From assembly GCA_035578155.1 (NCBI GenBank), contig JAPWDM010000001.1:86545150-86609149 (forward strand): 64,000 nt of DNA, given 5' to 3'. Source of the stretch: Brachynemurus nebulosus. Taxonomy: Eukaryota > Arthropoda > Insecta > Neuroptera > Myrmeleontidae. Each line of letters opens with the position of its first letter. Position 1 is the first letter of the stretch. Below, one piece after another: positions 1 through 10,864 of the stretch. Both the position numbers and the translations under genes were made by a program. The notes below the pieces were generated by a model. It was not told where the DNA came from, made no database searches, and saw only the letters and a program-made list of their open reading frames with translations.

Positions 1-1185
1 ATATATATATATACATATATAATAATTTTTATTATTGACGTCTTGTAACTGATAATTTTTTTAAGTTTTTACAAAATTTAAACTGCAAATAGTTTGAAAG
101 CAGACATGGGTAATGCACAGTCCAAATTACAATTTTCATCATATGGGTATATATGGGTATTGTTTAAATTGTTTAACTATCGATTTTTTTTATTAAAAAA
201 TGTTTTAAACTGTATGAATGCTTTTATTTAGGAGTAGAAAGATTAACACAACATTAATTTTTAATCCTAAAAAGCGTATCTTAACATAACTATCTAGGAA
301 ACCAGAATTTTCCTATCAATTTTGAGTGCTCAGTTTATAAAAAAATATGCTAGTTTTATTACACAGAAAGAAATCGTTTTAATTTCTAGTACATTATCGG
401 TGGCTAAACATTTTACGTTAAAGGAATAGGTTCTTATTCGTAATAAATTTTAGTATCAATAATACTATTGCCGGAAATAAATTTTCTAATATTAATAGAA
501 TTTTCAATTGTTGAAGAAGAAAATTTCCCTATTTTTTATAATCAAATTTTCATTTGGTATAATACTTATATATATGTACAAATTACAAGTCACATATTTT
601 ACATGTATGTACATATATGAGATGTATACGATATATTATGCATCCACATATACGATACGGTAGCGTGTGGAATGCACTTCGTCAGCAGTTTGCTATATGT
701 GATTGAAACTTTTGTACTGTTAAGACATATGAATTATATATAGTTAAAAAATTATTTTTAATTTTTTATTAAATATAAATTAGAGTTTTGAAATTATTAT
801 GAAATTTAACTTTTTCATTTTGAGGGGATATGAAATTTTTTTTGTAATTATTTATCATAACACCCAACAATATGATAGATATGAAAGTTGCTCAAAAGTT
901 TTATCGATTTATATTCAGCTGAAAATTTTTGATTTAAAGATGGGACTCGAACAAAAAGTCGATTTACTTTTATAATTAATACTCAGAGATATGATAGATA
1001 CCAAAGATTGCTAACAAGTTTTATCAATTTATACTTAATTGAAAATTTGATTTAGGGATGGGCGAATAAAAAAAAAATCGAATTTTTGTTTTATAATTTT
1101 TATTAAATATATGTAAAAATTGATACAATATTGAAATTTTTAAAATATATAGTACAATTAAATAATACATTTTGAAGAGAATAAA

Positions 1186-1584
1186 TTACAAAATTCGCCA
1201 TTCAGCACCCCCAACGATTTCGAGAAAGTCCAGCGTTTTGAATTCCAGTTTATGAGTTAGTCCAATGGGTCCATTATTCATAATACCCAGTTTTGGATTG
1301 CTTTGCAACCATGCCAGCATCTGCTCGTTCAAATTGTCAAATCTCGCCGGCAATGATATGTATCCAATTTCTAATTCCAATATTGTCTTCATTTTTGATG
1401 AATCGACTTTTGATGGTAGTTGACTGGCTTCCATTATTTTATATACTTTTCCAATTTCCATATCAGAAAGTTTAATCCATCGTTTAACAGCGCCAAGATG
1501 ATTCAATTCATCCACAAAATTTCCAGCCATTTTTTGAATTAAGTCTCTGTTTCCAGATGAAGCACCAGCAGTAATAGATTCCAT
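1186..1584 (-). CDS. Gene A protein (element-1 copy), 132 aa, intact
   Basis: Open from an ATG at 1584 (context AACAATGG) to a stop at 1186. The frame is open a little further upstream, but the ATG is shared with the element-3 copy and follows a TATA/initiator promoter, so it is the natural start. The core holds the motif IKLSDMEIGKVYKI, then a ...LELEIGYISLPARF segment and a C-terminal GLTHKLEFKTLDFLE segment. From memory this pattern (LSDxExGKxYKI followed by LPxRF) recurs in small uncharacterised insect proteins that may have an OB-like DNA-binding fold; that is recollection, not a search result. The copy differs from element-3 gene A at a handful of residues and in the last ~10 residues. 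No signal peptide or membrane segment is visible. Confidence 0.7.
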   Translation of the reverse strand: MESITAGASSGNRDLIQKMAGNFVDELNHLGAVKRWIKLSDMEIGKVYKIMEASQLPSKVDSSKMKTILELEIGYISLPARFDNLNEQMLAWLQSNPKLGIMNNGPIGLTHKLEFKTLDFLEIVGGAEWRIL

Positions 1585-1659
1585 TGTTGGCAACAATTAA
1601 CTCTTAACACACAACAATTGAAAATTCACAACAATAAGATTTAATGTTTTTTCACTAAA

Positions 1660-1870
1660 GTTGCGAACAAGATTGCTATTGAAGAAAATATGTCGCGGTC
1701 TTTTATAGCAGAAAAATAGCCTGATGACGTCAGCTATCACACTTTATGTAGCCATGCAGGTTAAAACCTGTTTTCAGATAAAAATAGACAATCATATGAT
1801 AAAATTCATTTTTGCATATTAGACAGAAATCTTCGCTATTAATATCAGCATTCCTGTTAATGACGTCAGC
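1660..1870 (-). promoter_or_regulatory. Gene A promoter, element-1: CRE sites and TATA box
   Basis: On the minus strand a TATAAAA box lies at about 1701-1707, within the string CTGCTATAAAAGACC shared with element-2, and an initiator-like TTCAATA follows about 28 bases downstream. Two exact TGACGTCA palindromes (CRE/ATF-type sites) lie upstream at 1725-1732 and 1861-1868. The same architecture occurs in elements 2 and 3. Confidence 0.7.
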
Positions 1871-1959
1871 TAGAAGTTTAAACCTGTTTTCAAATAAAAA
1901 TATGATAAACTTATGAAAGCAACGCCATATTTTCGTGGAATTTTGAATCTAGGTACAGA

Positions 1960-2383
1960 GTTCGCGGTAGTTCAGATTAGCAACGGCATCTTTTCATGGC
2001 TAATTTAACTATCAAAAAGGATTTTCAGCACCATCTATTGATAATTTTTCAAATTTACGCATAGGGTTCACTAGTATCCAGACTAGCAACGCTGTCAAAA
2101 GTGACTGCGCCATCTATTAGGGGAATTTTTTAATTCTTAGGTTAAAAAAATTTTGTTAGGTTAGACAAAATTTTGTTGGGTTCTGTTAGGTGGGATCAAG
2201 TTCCATTGGGTTCTGTTAGGTTAGAAAAAATTTCACTAGATATCGTTAGCTTGGAGACCAAATTTCGCTCCACCCACCGCCGGAGGCTTCTAGAACCGCC
2301 TCGGTAGTTTTGCCTCCTGCCGAGGTCACTCAAAAAGTCGGCAAGTGGGAAGGTGGGCTCAGTAGCCCCCAAAAACAACTACT
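1960..2383. repeat. TIR of element-1
   Basis: Contains, from outside in (minus strand), AGTAG, a GTGACCTCGG block, the GGTGGGTGGAG block, several degenerate TTAGGTTAGA units of about 25-30 bp, and TAGATGGCG-type repeats. It is homologous to 7280-7700, 44953-45280 and 56927-57370, and inverted relative to them. Confidence 0.75.
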
Positions 2384-2740
2384 GCTATTTGACTAACAAT
2401 CCTGTGTTCGAAAGCCACCCGAGCCAGACAATCATTCAACCAATTATGTGTATTGGTACTGTGTTTAATGCGAAAAACAGTTACAATTATTCAATTTCAA
2501 ATATTATCGAGTGCTTGTGAAACATTACTACGTATGACAGACCTTTGTTTGGATTTAAATACAGGCAGTATTTATAAATGTTCACTTATCGTTCAGTTAA
2601 ACTGAAACTTAACTCTAAACTGAAACTAAACGCATATGTTAATATTATCCAGAATCCAGATTAAAGGCTCCTGAGGGATACAAAACCAGTTATTAAATAA
2701 TCGCAGCGAAATAATGAAATTTGTTAATCAGGCATTATTT
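2384..2740. other. Flanking non-coding DNA
   Basis: AT-rich sequence between element-1 and the satellite array. I see no gene, TIR or tandem repeat in it. Confidence 0.5.
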
Positions 2741-3935
2741 ACTATGAAATCATATAGTAATAATTTTAATATCCCTGTCGCAGGATCTGCATAACATAAC
2801 GAATTTCCAAAGATTGGACACTGACGGATCTCATATAACAATCTGTATCCATTTAAAATAGTTTAGCTCTCTAACAGTGAAAAAATTTTCAAAATCGGTT
2901 GAGTAGTTAATTTTTGACGCTTTAGGGTTCTCAGGACCCTGGCTGATAACATATAATATAGCATATATATATTTAAAAGAGTTTAACTTTTTAACTGTGA
3001 AAAAAATTTCAAAATCATTCGTTAGTTCATTTTAGGGAGATTTAGGACCCCAGGATCCTATCAGACCTCATATAACATAACCTCGGCACATCTAAATTAA
3101 TTCAACTCTCTAACAATGAAAAAATTTCTAAAATCGGTTGGATAGTTTAATTTTGGTATTTTTGGATCTCGAGGATCCAAGTGGACCTCATGTAAGATAG
3201 TTTACACTGACTGAATATTTATCTAAAATATTTTAGCTTTCTTACAATGAAAAAAATTTCAAAATCGGTTGTATAGTTTTTTTTTTTGCTGCTCTTTTGA
3301 GTCATCAGAATCCTGATCGACCTCATATAAAATAATCAATATCCATCTAAAACAGTTTAGCTCTCTAACAATAAAATAAATATCAAAATTGGTTGGGTAG
3401 TATATCTTTCTGCTGACGAACCTCATGTAACTTATGGCGCTCCACTAAGGTCCTGGGGATCTCATTTAACATGAGCTACATTCATCTGAAATAGTTTAAC
3501 TCTTTAACAGTAAAAAAAACTTTCAAAATCAAGGGGACGGTTAATTCTTGGGGCATTTGGGACCCCAGGACTCTAACAGTCCCCTAAAAATAAAATGCCC
3601 TTTATTCATCCAAAATAGTTTAGCTCTCAAATAGTGAAAAAATTTTCAAAATTGGTTAGGTAGTTGGTTTTTAGCGATTCTGAGTTCTAAGGGAAACTCA
3701 TGTAACACAATTTACAGCAACCCGCTAGGCTCTTGGGGACCTCATTTAACATTACTTACATTCATCTAAAATAGTTTAGCTTTCTAACGAATAAAAACTT
3801 TCAAAATCGATTGGATTGTTGATTTTTGGCGTTTTTGGATCCGCAATATCCTGGCAGACCTCATATAATCTTGCCTGGTATCCATTTAAAATTTTTTAGT
3901 TTCCTAAGAGTGAAGAAATTATAAAAAGGGTTCAA
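2741..3935 (+). repeat. Tandem satellite, ~115-135 bp unit, about 9 degenerate copies
   Basis: Each unit carries CATATAACATAA-like sequence, then ATCCATTTAAAATAGTTTAG, CTCTCTAACAGTGAAAAAAT and TCAAAATCGGTTGG. Unit starts are visible near 2832, 2949, 3069, 3189, 3324, 3466, 3590, 3752 and 3861. The same unit occurs on the opposite strand at 20900-21365. Confidence 0.8.
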
Positions 3936-4166
3936 AATTTTTTTTCAGGCATACAAGCATGTATTAACGTAATGTAAATATAACACTTCACTTATATCTC
4001 TTTTTGCGTGACGTCTTTTTCAAAATCTAGTTAATTTTTTTTTATTAGCGAATTTCCAAAACTGAAAATTCACCTATTCCAGCCGTCGTGATGGCGCGAC
4101 TTAAGCCTGGGACAGAAATATGTTTGGAGGACCCTAGAATCCGAAAATGATATTCACATATATATG

Positions 4167-4169
4167 ATA

Positions 4170-4238
<69 letters not shown>
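4167..4238. repeat. (TA)n microsatellite
   Basis: About 35 uninterrupted TA units; the left boundary of the MITE that starts at 4239. Confidence 0.95.
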
Positions 4239-4241
<3 letters not shown>

Positions 4242-4772
4242 AGGTGCCCCGTTTGGATGTATCCATACGGTTTACATATGTTAATTGATAACATTGAATT
4301 CATATTCAATTCATATTCATTGAATTAATAACATTGAAATAAATAGTGCAGATAACATGGTGGAGAATTGCAGGAAATTGTTTACGTCGTACCAGAAACA
4401 TAACGTCGTGTGAAACATAATGACGATAAAAAGACACCTAATACAGTTACAGCATCAATTGAAAATACAATTAATGTGCTAGCCGCCGCACCGCGTCGCA
4501 GAAAACAACCAAGATATTAGTTTAAGAAAAATGGAAAAACTAATTTATTCATGTCATTCATATCCAAATTTTTATTGAAATAAATTATCAGTTTCTTACT
4601 TTATTTATTTATTTCTTTTATAATAAAGTAAAAAAAATTATTTTATAAAAGAAAATTAGCAAAAACATAAATATGTTTATCCAAAGCACTCCTGTGACAA
4701 CTTTTTCCTTATGGGAATCCAGTGTTATCCATTAACATGTAAATCGAATGTATACATCCGAACGGGACACTC

Positions 4773-4774
<2 letters not shown>
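4239..4774. mobile_element. MITE with ~50 bp TIRs inside a TA array
   Basis: The left end TCAGGTGCCCCGTTTGGATG and the right end are inverted copies over about 50 bp, including GGATGTAT and TTTACATNTGTTAAT. It is flanked on both sides by TA arrays, which fits a TA-duplicating element (Tc1/mariner/pogo-like target choice). No coding capacity is visible. The inner sequence GTCGTACCA recurs in the neighbouring hairpin. Confidence 0.7.
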
Positions 4775-4846
<72 letters not shown>

Positions 4847-4857
4847 ATATGTATATA

Positions 4858-4906
<49 letters not shown>
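4775..4906. repeat. (TA)n microsatellites
   Basis: Two TA arrays (4775-4838 and 4862-4906) separated by a short TATG-rich interruption. Confidence 0.95.
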
Positions 4907-4910
<4 letters not shown>

Positions 4911-4927
4911 GTGTATTTAATTATTAT

Positions 4928-5012
4928 GGAAATAGTTTGCGTCGTACCAAAGATTTATTCAGTGTTAAGTATCCTAACCGAACTCATCCAACGATTTGGG
5001 AAATCAATTTCG

Positions 5013-5096
<84 letters not shown>

Positions 5097-5232
5097 CGCG
5101 ATAACTCTCGAAAGAAACGTTTAATGCTTGTGAAATTTTGTGTGTGAAATTGATTTCCCAAATCGTTAGATGAGTTCGGTTAGGATACTTAACACTGAAT
5201 AAATCTCTGGTACGACGCAAACTATTTCCATC
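4928..5232. repeat. Inverted repeat with ~85 bp arms around CA/TA arrays
   Basis: The arm at 4928-5010 (GGAAATAGTTTGCGTCGTAC...) is repeated inverted at 5147-5232 with few mismatches. The loop holds (CA)n at 5012-5034 and (TA)n at 5035-5092. Part of the arm also resembles the interior of the MITE at about 4365-4410, so this is probably a related hairpin element. Confidence 0.8.
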
Positions 5233-5259
5233 AATTGTCCACCATATTATCTGCATTAT

Positions 5260-6826
5260 TTATTTCTTCGACATAATATTCTTCCTTATTTTTTTATTAT
5301 TTTAATATTTATTTTCTAAAAGATTAAAAAATGGCTTTTGAATTTACAAAAAATTACACAAATATTTACGTGAATACAAATTTTATATATAATTTGACAC
5401 CGAGTGGTTTCATAATTTTTAATTATCCGGGGCTTTGGCATCGTATGTATGTACGGAGTGAAGTATACGATCTGCTTTTGTCCGCTCGTAATAATTCTTG
5501 TAAGTGATCGGGTATATATCTATTATACATATATAATTGGCATTGAGGTGTATTTAAATAGCTGCTTGTCAAGTAAAAATTTCTTTTTAAATTTGGTTTT
5601 TGTTTTGTAACCACCTATAAATTGTTGGGCAAAAAAAGGTATGAATTTAAAATTTATTATACACTAGTATTTCTTCTGTTATTAAAATAATTGTTTTATT
5701 GTAAATTTTTTTTTTTGTTGTTTAATAATTTAATTTGTTTGCAATTGAATTTTTTGTTTTTTTTTTTGAAAAGAAAGGGCGTAACGAAAAGCCATTTACC
5801 AGGACTGAGTTTCCACAAGTTGAGTTTTATTAATATGGACTGGAGTTTTATTAATGGATGCTTTCTAAAATAAATGTACATATGATCAACCCATTACGGA
5901 TGGTAATTTGAATAGCTGCTTGGAGTCCTAGTTTTGACCGGAGTACTGAATGTGTAACCGTCCAATTCCATGGAAATTAGCGCAGATGTTACCGTGTCTA
6001 ACATCAAATTTCACCAAATGAAACGATAAGTAAATTCCTGTTTTTTTGCCGATTCTTTGTCTGTGTGAACTTCCATATCAGTGTAATTTGAAGTGATTTG
6101 TGTGAACACGCTGATTTATTATGTAACTTACTTAACGTACAATTTTAATTCAGAAACTATATTTCTCAATCTAAAACAAATTTTAATTGTAAATTAATGT
6201 AACTTTAGCTTCTTTTTTTTACTGGCAATATTTTTACTGACTTTAAGTAATCTTTAACTTTTCTAAATTTATATACGTGAATGTAACTAATCTACTTGCG
6301 TATTTTTTTTTTGGAATGATTTGTTTTGTACGTAACTAAAATTAGTTAACCGCCTATGTTAAATTTTTTTATTTCCTTCTTTATTCTATTTTCTATTTTT
6401 TTAGTTATGTATATTGCGGGTTGGCTAATTTTGGTTACTTTAATGGTTGTGTAAGCTTTTTTTGAAATAGCCCTTTTCTAGTCAAACAACAAATTTAAAA
6501 AAAAAAAAGAAAAAAAAATTGAAATAAAAACTAAATGTATTATTAACAGTTCAAACAAATTTAATTATGGCTGTGATCTGACTGTAGTTTTATATATGCT
6601 TTATTTTAAAAAAAATTTGTGTTTTTGAAATGTTATTTAATACATGAATTGTACTGTGATCTTTGATAAGTCTGAATTTCGTCAATTTCTAACCAACCAC
6701 CCCTGAGACATTTTTAAAGAACTAAATAAAATTCGCTTGTGCTCAAAACAACTTAAGATTTTTCTTTATCACTATTTCAGATAATTTTTTTTTAGGCATA
6801 ATTTCAGTCATTTTCAATTTTTTTTG

Positions 6827-6828
<2 letters not shown>
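5260..6828. other. AT-rich non-coding stretch
   Basis: Homopolymer-rich sequence. Open frames here are short and not recognisable. No TIRs or tandem arrays noticed. Confidence 0.5.

Positions 6829-6909
<81 letters not shown>
6829..6909. repeat. (TA)n microsatellite
   Basis: About 40 TA units, abutting an ACAGGTATATACAGGG sequence that resembles the end of a TA-targeting MITE. Confidence 0.95.
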
Positions 6910-6912
<3 letters not shown>

Positions 6913-7279
6913 GTATATACAGGGTTACTGGTAACTTGACGTATTCCTTGCAGGACATTAAAGTAGAGCTAAAATACAACAAAATTGAACAAATTAATTT
7001 TCTACCGAAATTCTGTATTTTTTGAGATATTTCGATTTTTAGGTTTTCTTCGTTAAAGACCCAAAATTTGACACTTTGGTTGAAATAAAAAAAATTATAT
7101 CAATTTGTTTGCGTAGCTAACATTGTAACTGAGCTAATGTAATCGTAGAAATTCCCAAACCTACCACATAATTGAAAATTACGGGGCAATTTGTACTATT
7201 TATGTCATAGTAATTTTTTGAGCTCGACAGCACTATTTTCGACATAACTTGTAAAATAAGTTATTTCAAAATTATCATG
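6910..7279. other. Left half of an older palindromic repeat split by element-2
   Basis: The segment around 7110-7190 (containing TAACTGAGCTAATG) is present inverted at about 12625-12710, just outside the other end of element-2. Element-2 therefore appears to sit near the centre of an older foldback-like repeat. Alternatively, the element's true TIR extends further out with a ~95 bp indel. Confidence 0.55.
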
Positions 7280-7880
7280 AGTAGTAGAAATATGGGGCTA
7301 CGGGATCCACCATTCCACCATCCGATTTTTTGAGTGACCTCGGATGGTGGCAAAGCTACCCTGCGGCGGTGGGTGGAGGAATGTGAACGAGAATTCGGTC
7401 TAACCTAGCGACATCGAGTGAAATTTTGTCTAACTTAGCTGAACCCAACGGAAATTTGTCTAACCTAATGACACCTAACGGAACTTGGTCTAACCTAACT
7501 GAACCCAACAAAATTTGGTCTAACCTAACGAGACCTAAACTAACTTAGCTTAACCTAAGAACTCAAAATTTCCCTAATAGATGGCGCAGCCACTTCTGAG
7601 TTCTATAAATTACAAGTTTCACTACTAGATGGCGTTGCTAGTCTTGATACTAGGAAACTTCATTAGAAGGTATACTGATATTAATAGCGAATATTTCTAT
7701 CTATGCAAAACTATGATATAATTAGACAGGTTTTAACCTGTATGGCCACATAAAGAAATGCCCTAAGTGTGTGATAATTGACGTCAGCATACTATTTTTC
7801 TGCTATAAAAGACCGCGATAGGATTTTTTTCAATCACAATTTTATTTGAAACTTTAATACTTATTGTTGCAAAAAAAATT
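7280..7880. repeat. Left TIR of element-2
   Basis: Inverted relative to 11944-12618 plus 10600-10864. It includes the GTGACCTCGG block, GGTGGGTGGAG, degenerate TCTAACCTAACG units, TAGATGGCG repeats and the gene A promoter. Confidence 0.8.
7730..7860 (+). promoter_or_regulatory. Gene A promoter, element-2
   Basis: TGACGTCA at 7779-7786, TATAAAA at 7804-7810 and an initiator-like TCAATC whose A is at 7832, 28 bases after the first T of the TATA box. The ATG of gene A follows at 7917. Confidence 0.75.
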
Positions 7881-7916
7881 TTTTCAATTGTTGTGTTAAA
7901 AATTAATTATTGTGAA

Positions 7917-8298
7917 ATGGATTCCATTACTACTGATGCTTTATTTGGGGACAGGGACTTAGTGCAACAAATGACGTCAAATTTTATGGCTGAATTAAAC
8001 AGTCTTAGTTCCATCAAACGGTTGATTAAACTTTCTGATATGGAGATTAGAAAAATATATAAAATAATGGGTACAAGTCAGCTACCATCAAAATTCGATT
8101 CATCGAAAATGATAACAGTTTTGGAGTTAGAAATTGGATACATATAATTATATGTATCCAATTTGCCGGCGAGATTCGATAATTTAAATGAGCAGATGTT
8201 CGCGTGGTTAGACCAATCCGATTAACTCATAAATTGCAATTCAAAAAATTGGATCGCCTTGAAATCGCAATTCAAAACGTTGGATCTTCTTGAAATTT
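7917..8298 (+). pseudogene. Gene A pseudogene (element-2)
   Basis: The first 76 residues are colinear with gene A (IKLSDMEIRKIYKIMG is readable) from the ATG at 7917 to a premature TAA at 8145-8147. The break coincides with a perfect 34 bp palindrome at 8131-8164, formed where the gene's own sequence is copied back in reverse. Downstream, remnants of the C-terminal half can be followed to 8298, with a deletion of the segment equivalent to 58105-58135 of element-3. The C-terminal GCAATTCAAAACGTTGGATC repeat is still present. No functional product is expected. Confidence 0.85.
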
Positions 8299-8299
8299 G

Positions 8300-9640
8300 T
8301 AAATTAAAAAAAAAAAAAATTTCCATATTTTTGTAAAAAATCTTATTATTATTTACATGTTGAAAAGTGATTATTGTATTTCGTCAATTAATAAATTTTT
8401 AATAGTGTACCTATTTTTTAAACTACACTTAATAAAAAAAATTTTAAAAGAAAAACCTATCTACTTATTTACACCGATTCCTAAAAAATAAATCAACCTA
8501 ATTTTTAATATTATACCTTAAAATTGATGCGAATACAAAAATTCACATAATTTATGTATAACTATTTGATATTATTAGCATTGTATTATTTAAATAAACA
8601 ACTATTAATAGAAAAATAAGTTAATTCCTATTAATATGTAGATTTTTGCTGCCAAAAAGTAACACATTTGCAACTATTATCAAATGTTATAAAAATTTCT
8701 TTATCGATTAACGATACACGCGGTAGCAAGGTTCACGCTATAGTGTACACACCTTTGTTTTAATTATTGTAAGAATAGGCATTCTTTTCATTTATTTTAA
8801 AAAAAAATTGTAACTTAACCTGTACAGCACTCCGTTAAAAGTAAGGGCTTCTATACCGTTAAAAATCATATTTCACAATATGAATATATTTTTAAAAAAG
8901 ATCGTAGGTACTCTTTATATTTTTAAAACTTAATATGTAATATCGATAATTTAAAGTAGTTTTAAACATTAAGTTTCTTCTCATAGATATTTTTAGCCTT
9001 AATTACACATATTCCCAACATTTTAAGAAAATTTCCTTTTAATATTTTATCACTTATCTAAAAAATTTATGTTTTTTTTTTTCAAATTTATTACTTGTTA
9101 TTGTTTTAATTGTTAAAAATTATTTAGATATATGTATAGAAAAAACTATACGTATTAAATGGCTTCCAGTTTTTGTAAACGACTGTAATAGCATTAACAT
9201 TTTTATTTTATCTTAAATATTAATGCACATTGTTCTTACATATTAATGCACTTCAATACTCTAATTATTAAAAATTTTATTCAGTGTTTAATTATATTAA
9301 AAAAACGTCAAACACCCTCTTTGTACCTTAAATTTGACGGTACACTCGGAAATGAACTATAACTACAAGGCATTCACATAATACAAAGCCACATTTAATT
9401 TTTTTTTAATTCTAAAAAAAGGAAATAACTAAATTTTATTTAATGTTTTACTAAAACACATAAAAATTTGAAAACTAATGTAAACTAAAACGAAAAAGTC
9501 TATTTACAACAGCAAATAAGATGAAAAAAAGGTGAAATATTGCTAATATCTTTATATTCTCGATACACGTACTTTAGAAATAATTTTATAGGATAGAGAA
9601 AAAAATAAAGTGTTAAATAAAAATTTATGTTTTGCACACT
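8300..9640. other. Element interior, non-coding
   Basis: AT-rich, with no open frame of note. It is homologous to 58640-59560 of element-3: for example the block CTCCGTTAAAAGTAAGGGCT near 8829 corresponds to one near 59208. It is therefore element sequence, not host DNA. Confidence 0.65.
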
Positions 9641-9649
9641 ACTGAAATA

Positions 9650-10600
9650 TTTTTAAACTATTTGCAGTTTAATTTTGTAAAAACACTTAAAAAATTATCA
9701 GTTACAAGACGTAAATACTAAAAAATTATTATATATAAATATTTCTAAGCAACGAATTGAAAATGTAAATTAAGACCGTCATCGATAAATAATACGTATA
9801 TAGGTGGAAAGTAAATAACTCTCATCCTTTTAGAGAGCGACTCAAAGCCCCCTGTAAACACTAAAACCATAGGAATATTTTTCAGAATTAAGTTGTATTC
9901 AATTAATTAACCCTTTCCTGCTCGACAGTTTTATATCATTACTGTTCAAACGATATTTTTTTAACAAATCATTATGGGTAAATACTTATTGGTAAGAATT
10001 ACATAGTTTGCACATATGTTCTATTGGGCCAGAATGTCAATAGGACAATGAAATTTAATTGCCTATATTCAGGGGCACGTAAGAACATTACACATATTGG
10101 GTAATTTTGAAAAATGACTGAAAGCGGTACACTAAATATATATGTAATATTTTAATAAAAAATATTGAACGGGTGTATGAAAATGACAAATGGAGAGGGG
10201 TTATATTACATCATCCGAACAATACAGATATAATTAAAACGGTACATAGCTACACTGTGATTGTAAAATTATGAAACTGAGGTGGCAGAGATTCGAACCC
10301 AGGTACCTCGAATTATATCTTTATTGTTTAGATTATGTAAGAAAACCCTTTCTCCATTCGCCGTTTCTCATGTTAGAATTTCTTAAACACATTTTGTGTA
10401 TTACATGTTTTAACCAATATGTCCACTATTAGACAACAATGCTAGCTAACAATATTCATCGCAGTGTGTACCCAAAATGTAAGAATTTCCTAAACATATT
10501 TAAGTAACACCATTTTGAATAGTTTCAAAAATTACACATTACATAGTTCGTTGTAAGTATAATCATTTTGGTGATCTTTTTTAACGAATAAGTTTTAAAG
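9650..10600 (+). other. Conserved element core block
   Basis: Homologous, in inverted orientation, to 61800-62340 of element-3, and in part to 15-100 of element-1. Shared landmarks include TTAATTAACCCTTTCCTGCT, GAATGTCAATAGGACAATG and CCAAAATG...TCTTTTTTAACG. No reading frame is conserved. Around 10275-10310, on the minus strand, GGGTTCGAATCTC resembles a tRNA-type B box. Confidence 0.6.
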
Positions 10601-10619
10601 TTTCAAATAAAATTGTGAT

Positions 10620-10800
10620 TGAAAAAAATTCTGATGCGGCCTTTTAAAGCAGAAAAATAGTATGATGACGTCAATTATCACACACTTAGGGAATTTTTTT
10701 ATGTGGCCATACAGGTTAAAACCTGTCTAATTATACCATAGTTTTGCATATTAGACAGAAATATTCGCTATTAATATCAGTGTACTTTTTAATGACGTCA
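10620..10800 (-). promoter_or_regulatory. Mirrored promoter in the right TIR of element-2
   Basis: An inverted copy of the gene A promoter: TGACGTCA at 10666-10673 and 10793-10800, with a decayed TATA position (TTTAAAA) at about 10641-10650, pointing inward on the minus strand. No intact gene follows it in this copy. Its presence shows that the TIR carries a promoter at both ends. Confidence 0.65.
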
Positions 10801-10864
10801 GCTGACAATTTATACAAGTTTAAACCTGCCTGATTTATGAGAATATATAATATCAAGGCTGTTG

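Larger units (their letters stand above)
1..2383 (-). mobile_element. Element-1: partial TIR element carrying gene A
   Basis: One end of a terminal-inverted-repeat element, cut by the left edge of the window. Read on the minus strand it starts with AGTAG at 2383, then carries the GGTGGGTGGAG block, TTAGGTTAG-type repeats, TAGATGGCG-type repeats, a promoter and gene A. Positions 15-100 match the interior of element-2 near 9655-9725 in the same order and orientation relative to gene A, so it is the same family with the distal part missing. The element class is unknown; no transposase, integrase or polymerase is visible. Confidence 0.75.

Noticed and set aside
4857..5256. Open frames rich in YIYIYI and VCVCVC
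   Set aside because: Translations of TA and CA microsatellites.
10275..10310. tRNA gene suggested by GGGTTCGAATCTC
   Set aside because: Only a B-box-like motif; I could not find a matching A box or cloverleaf.
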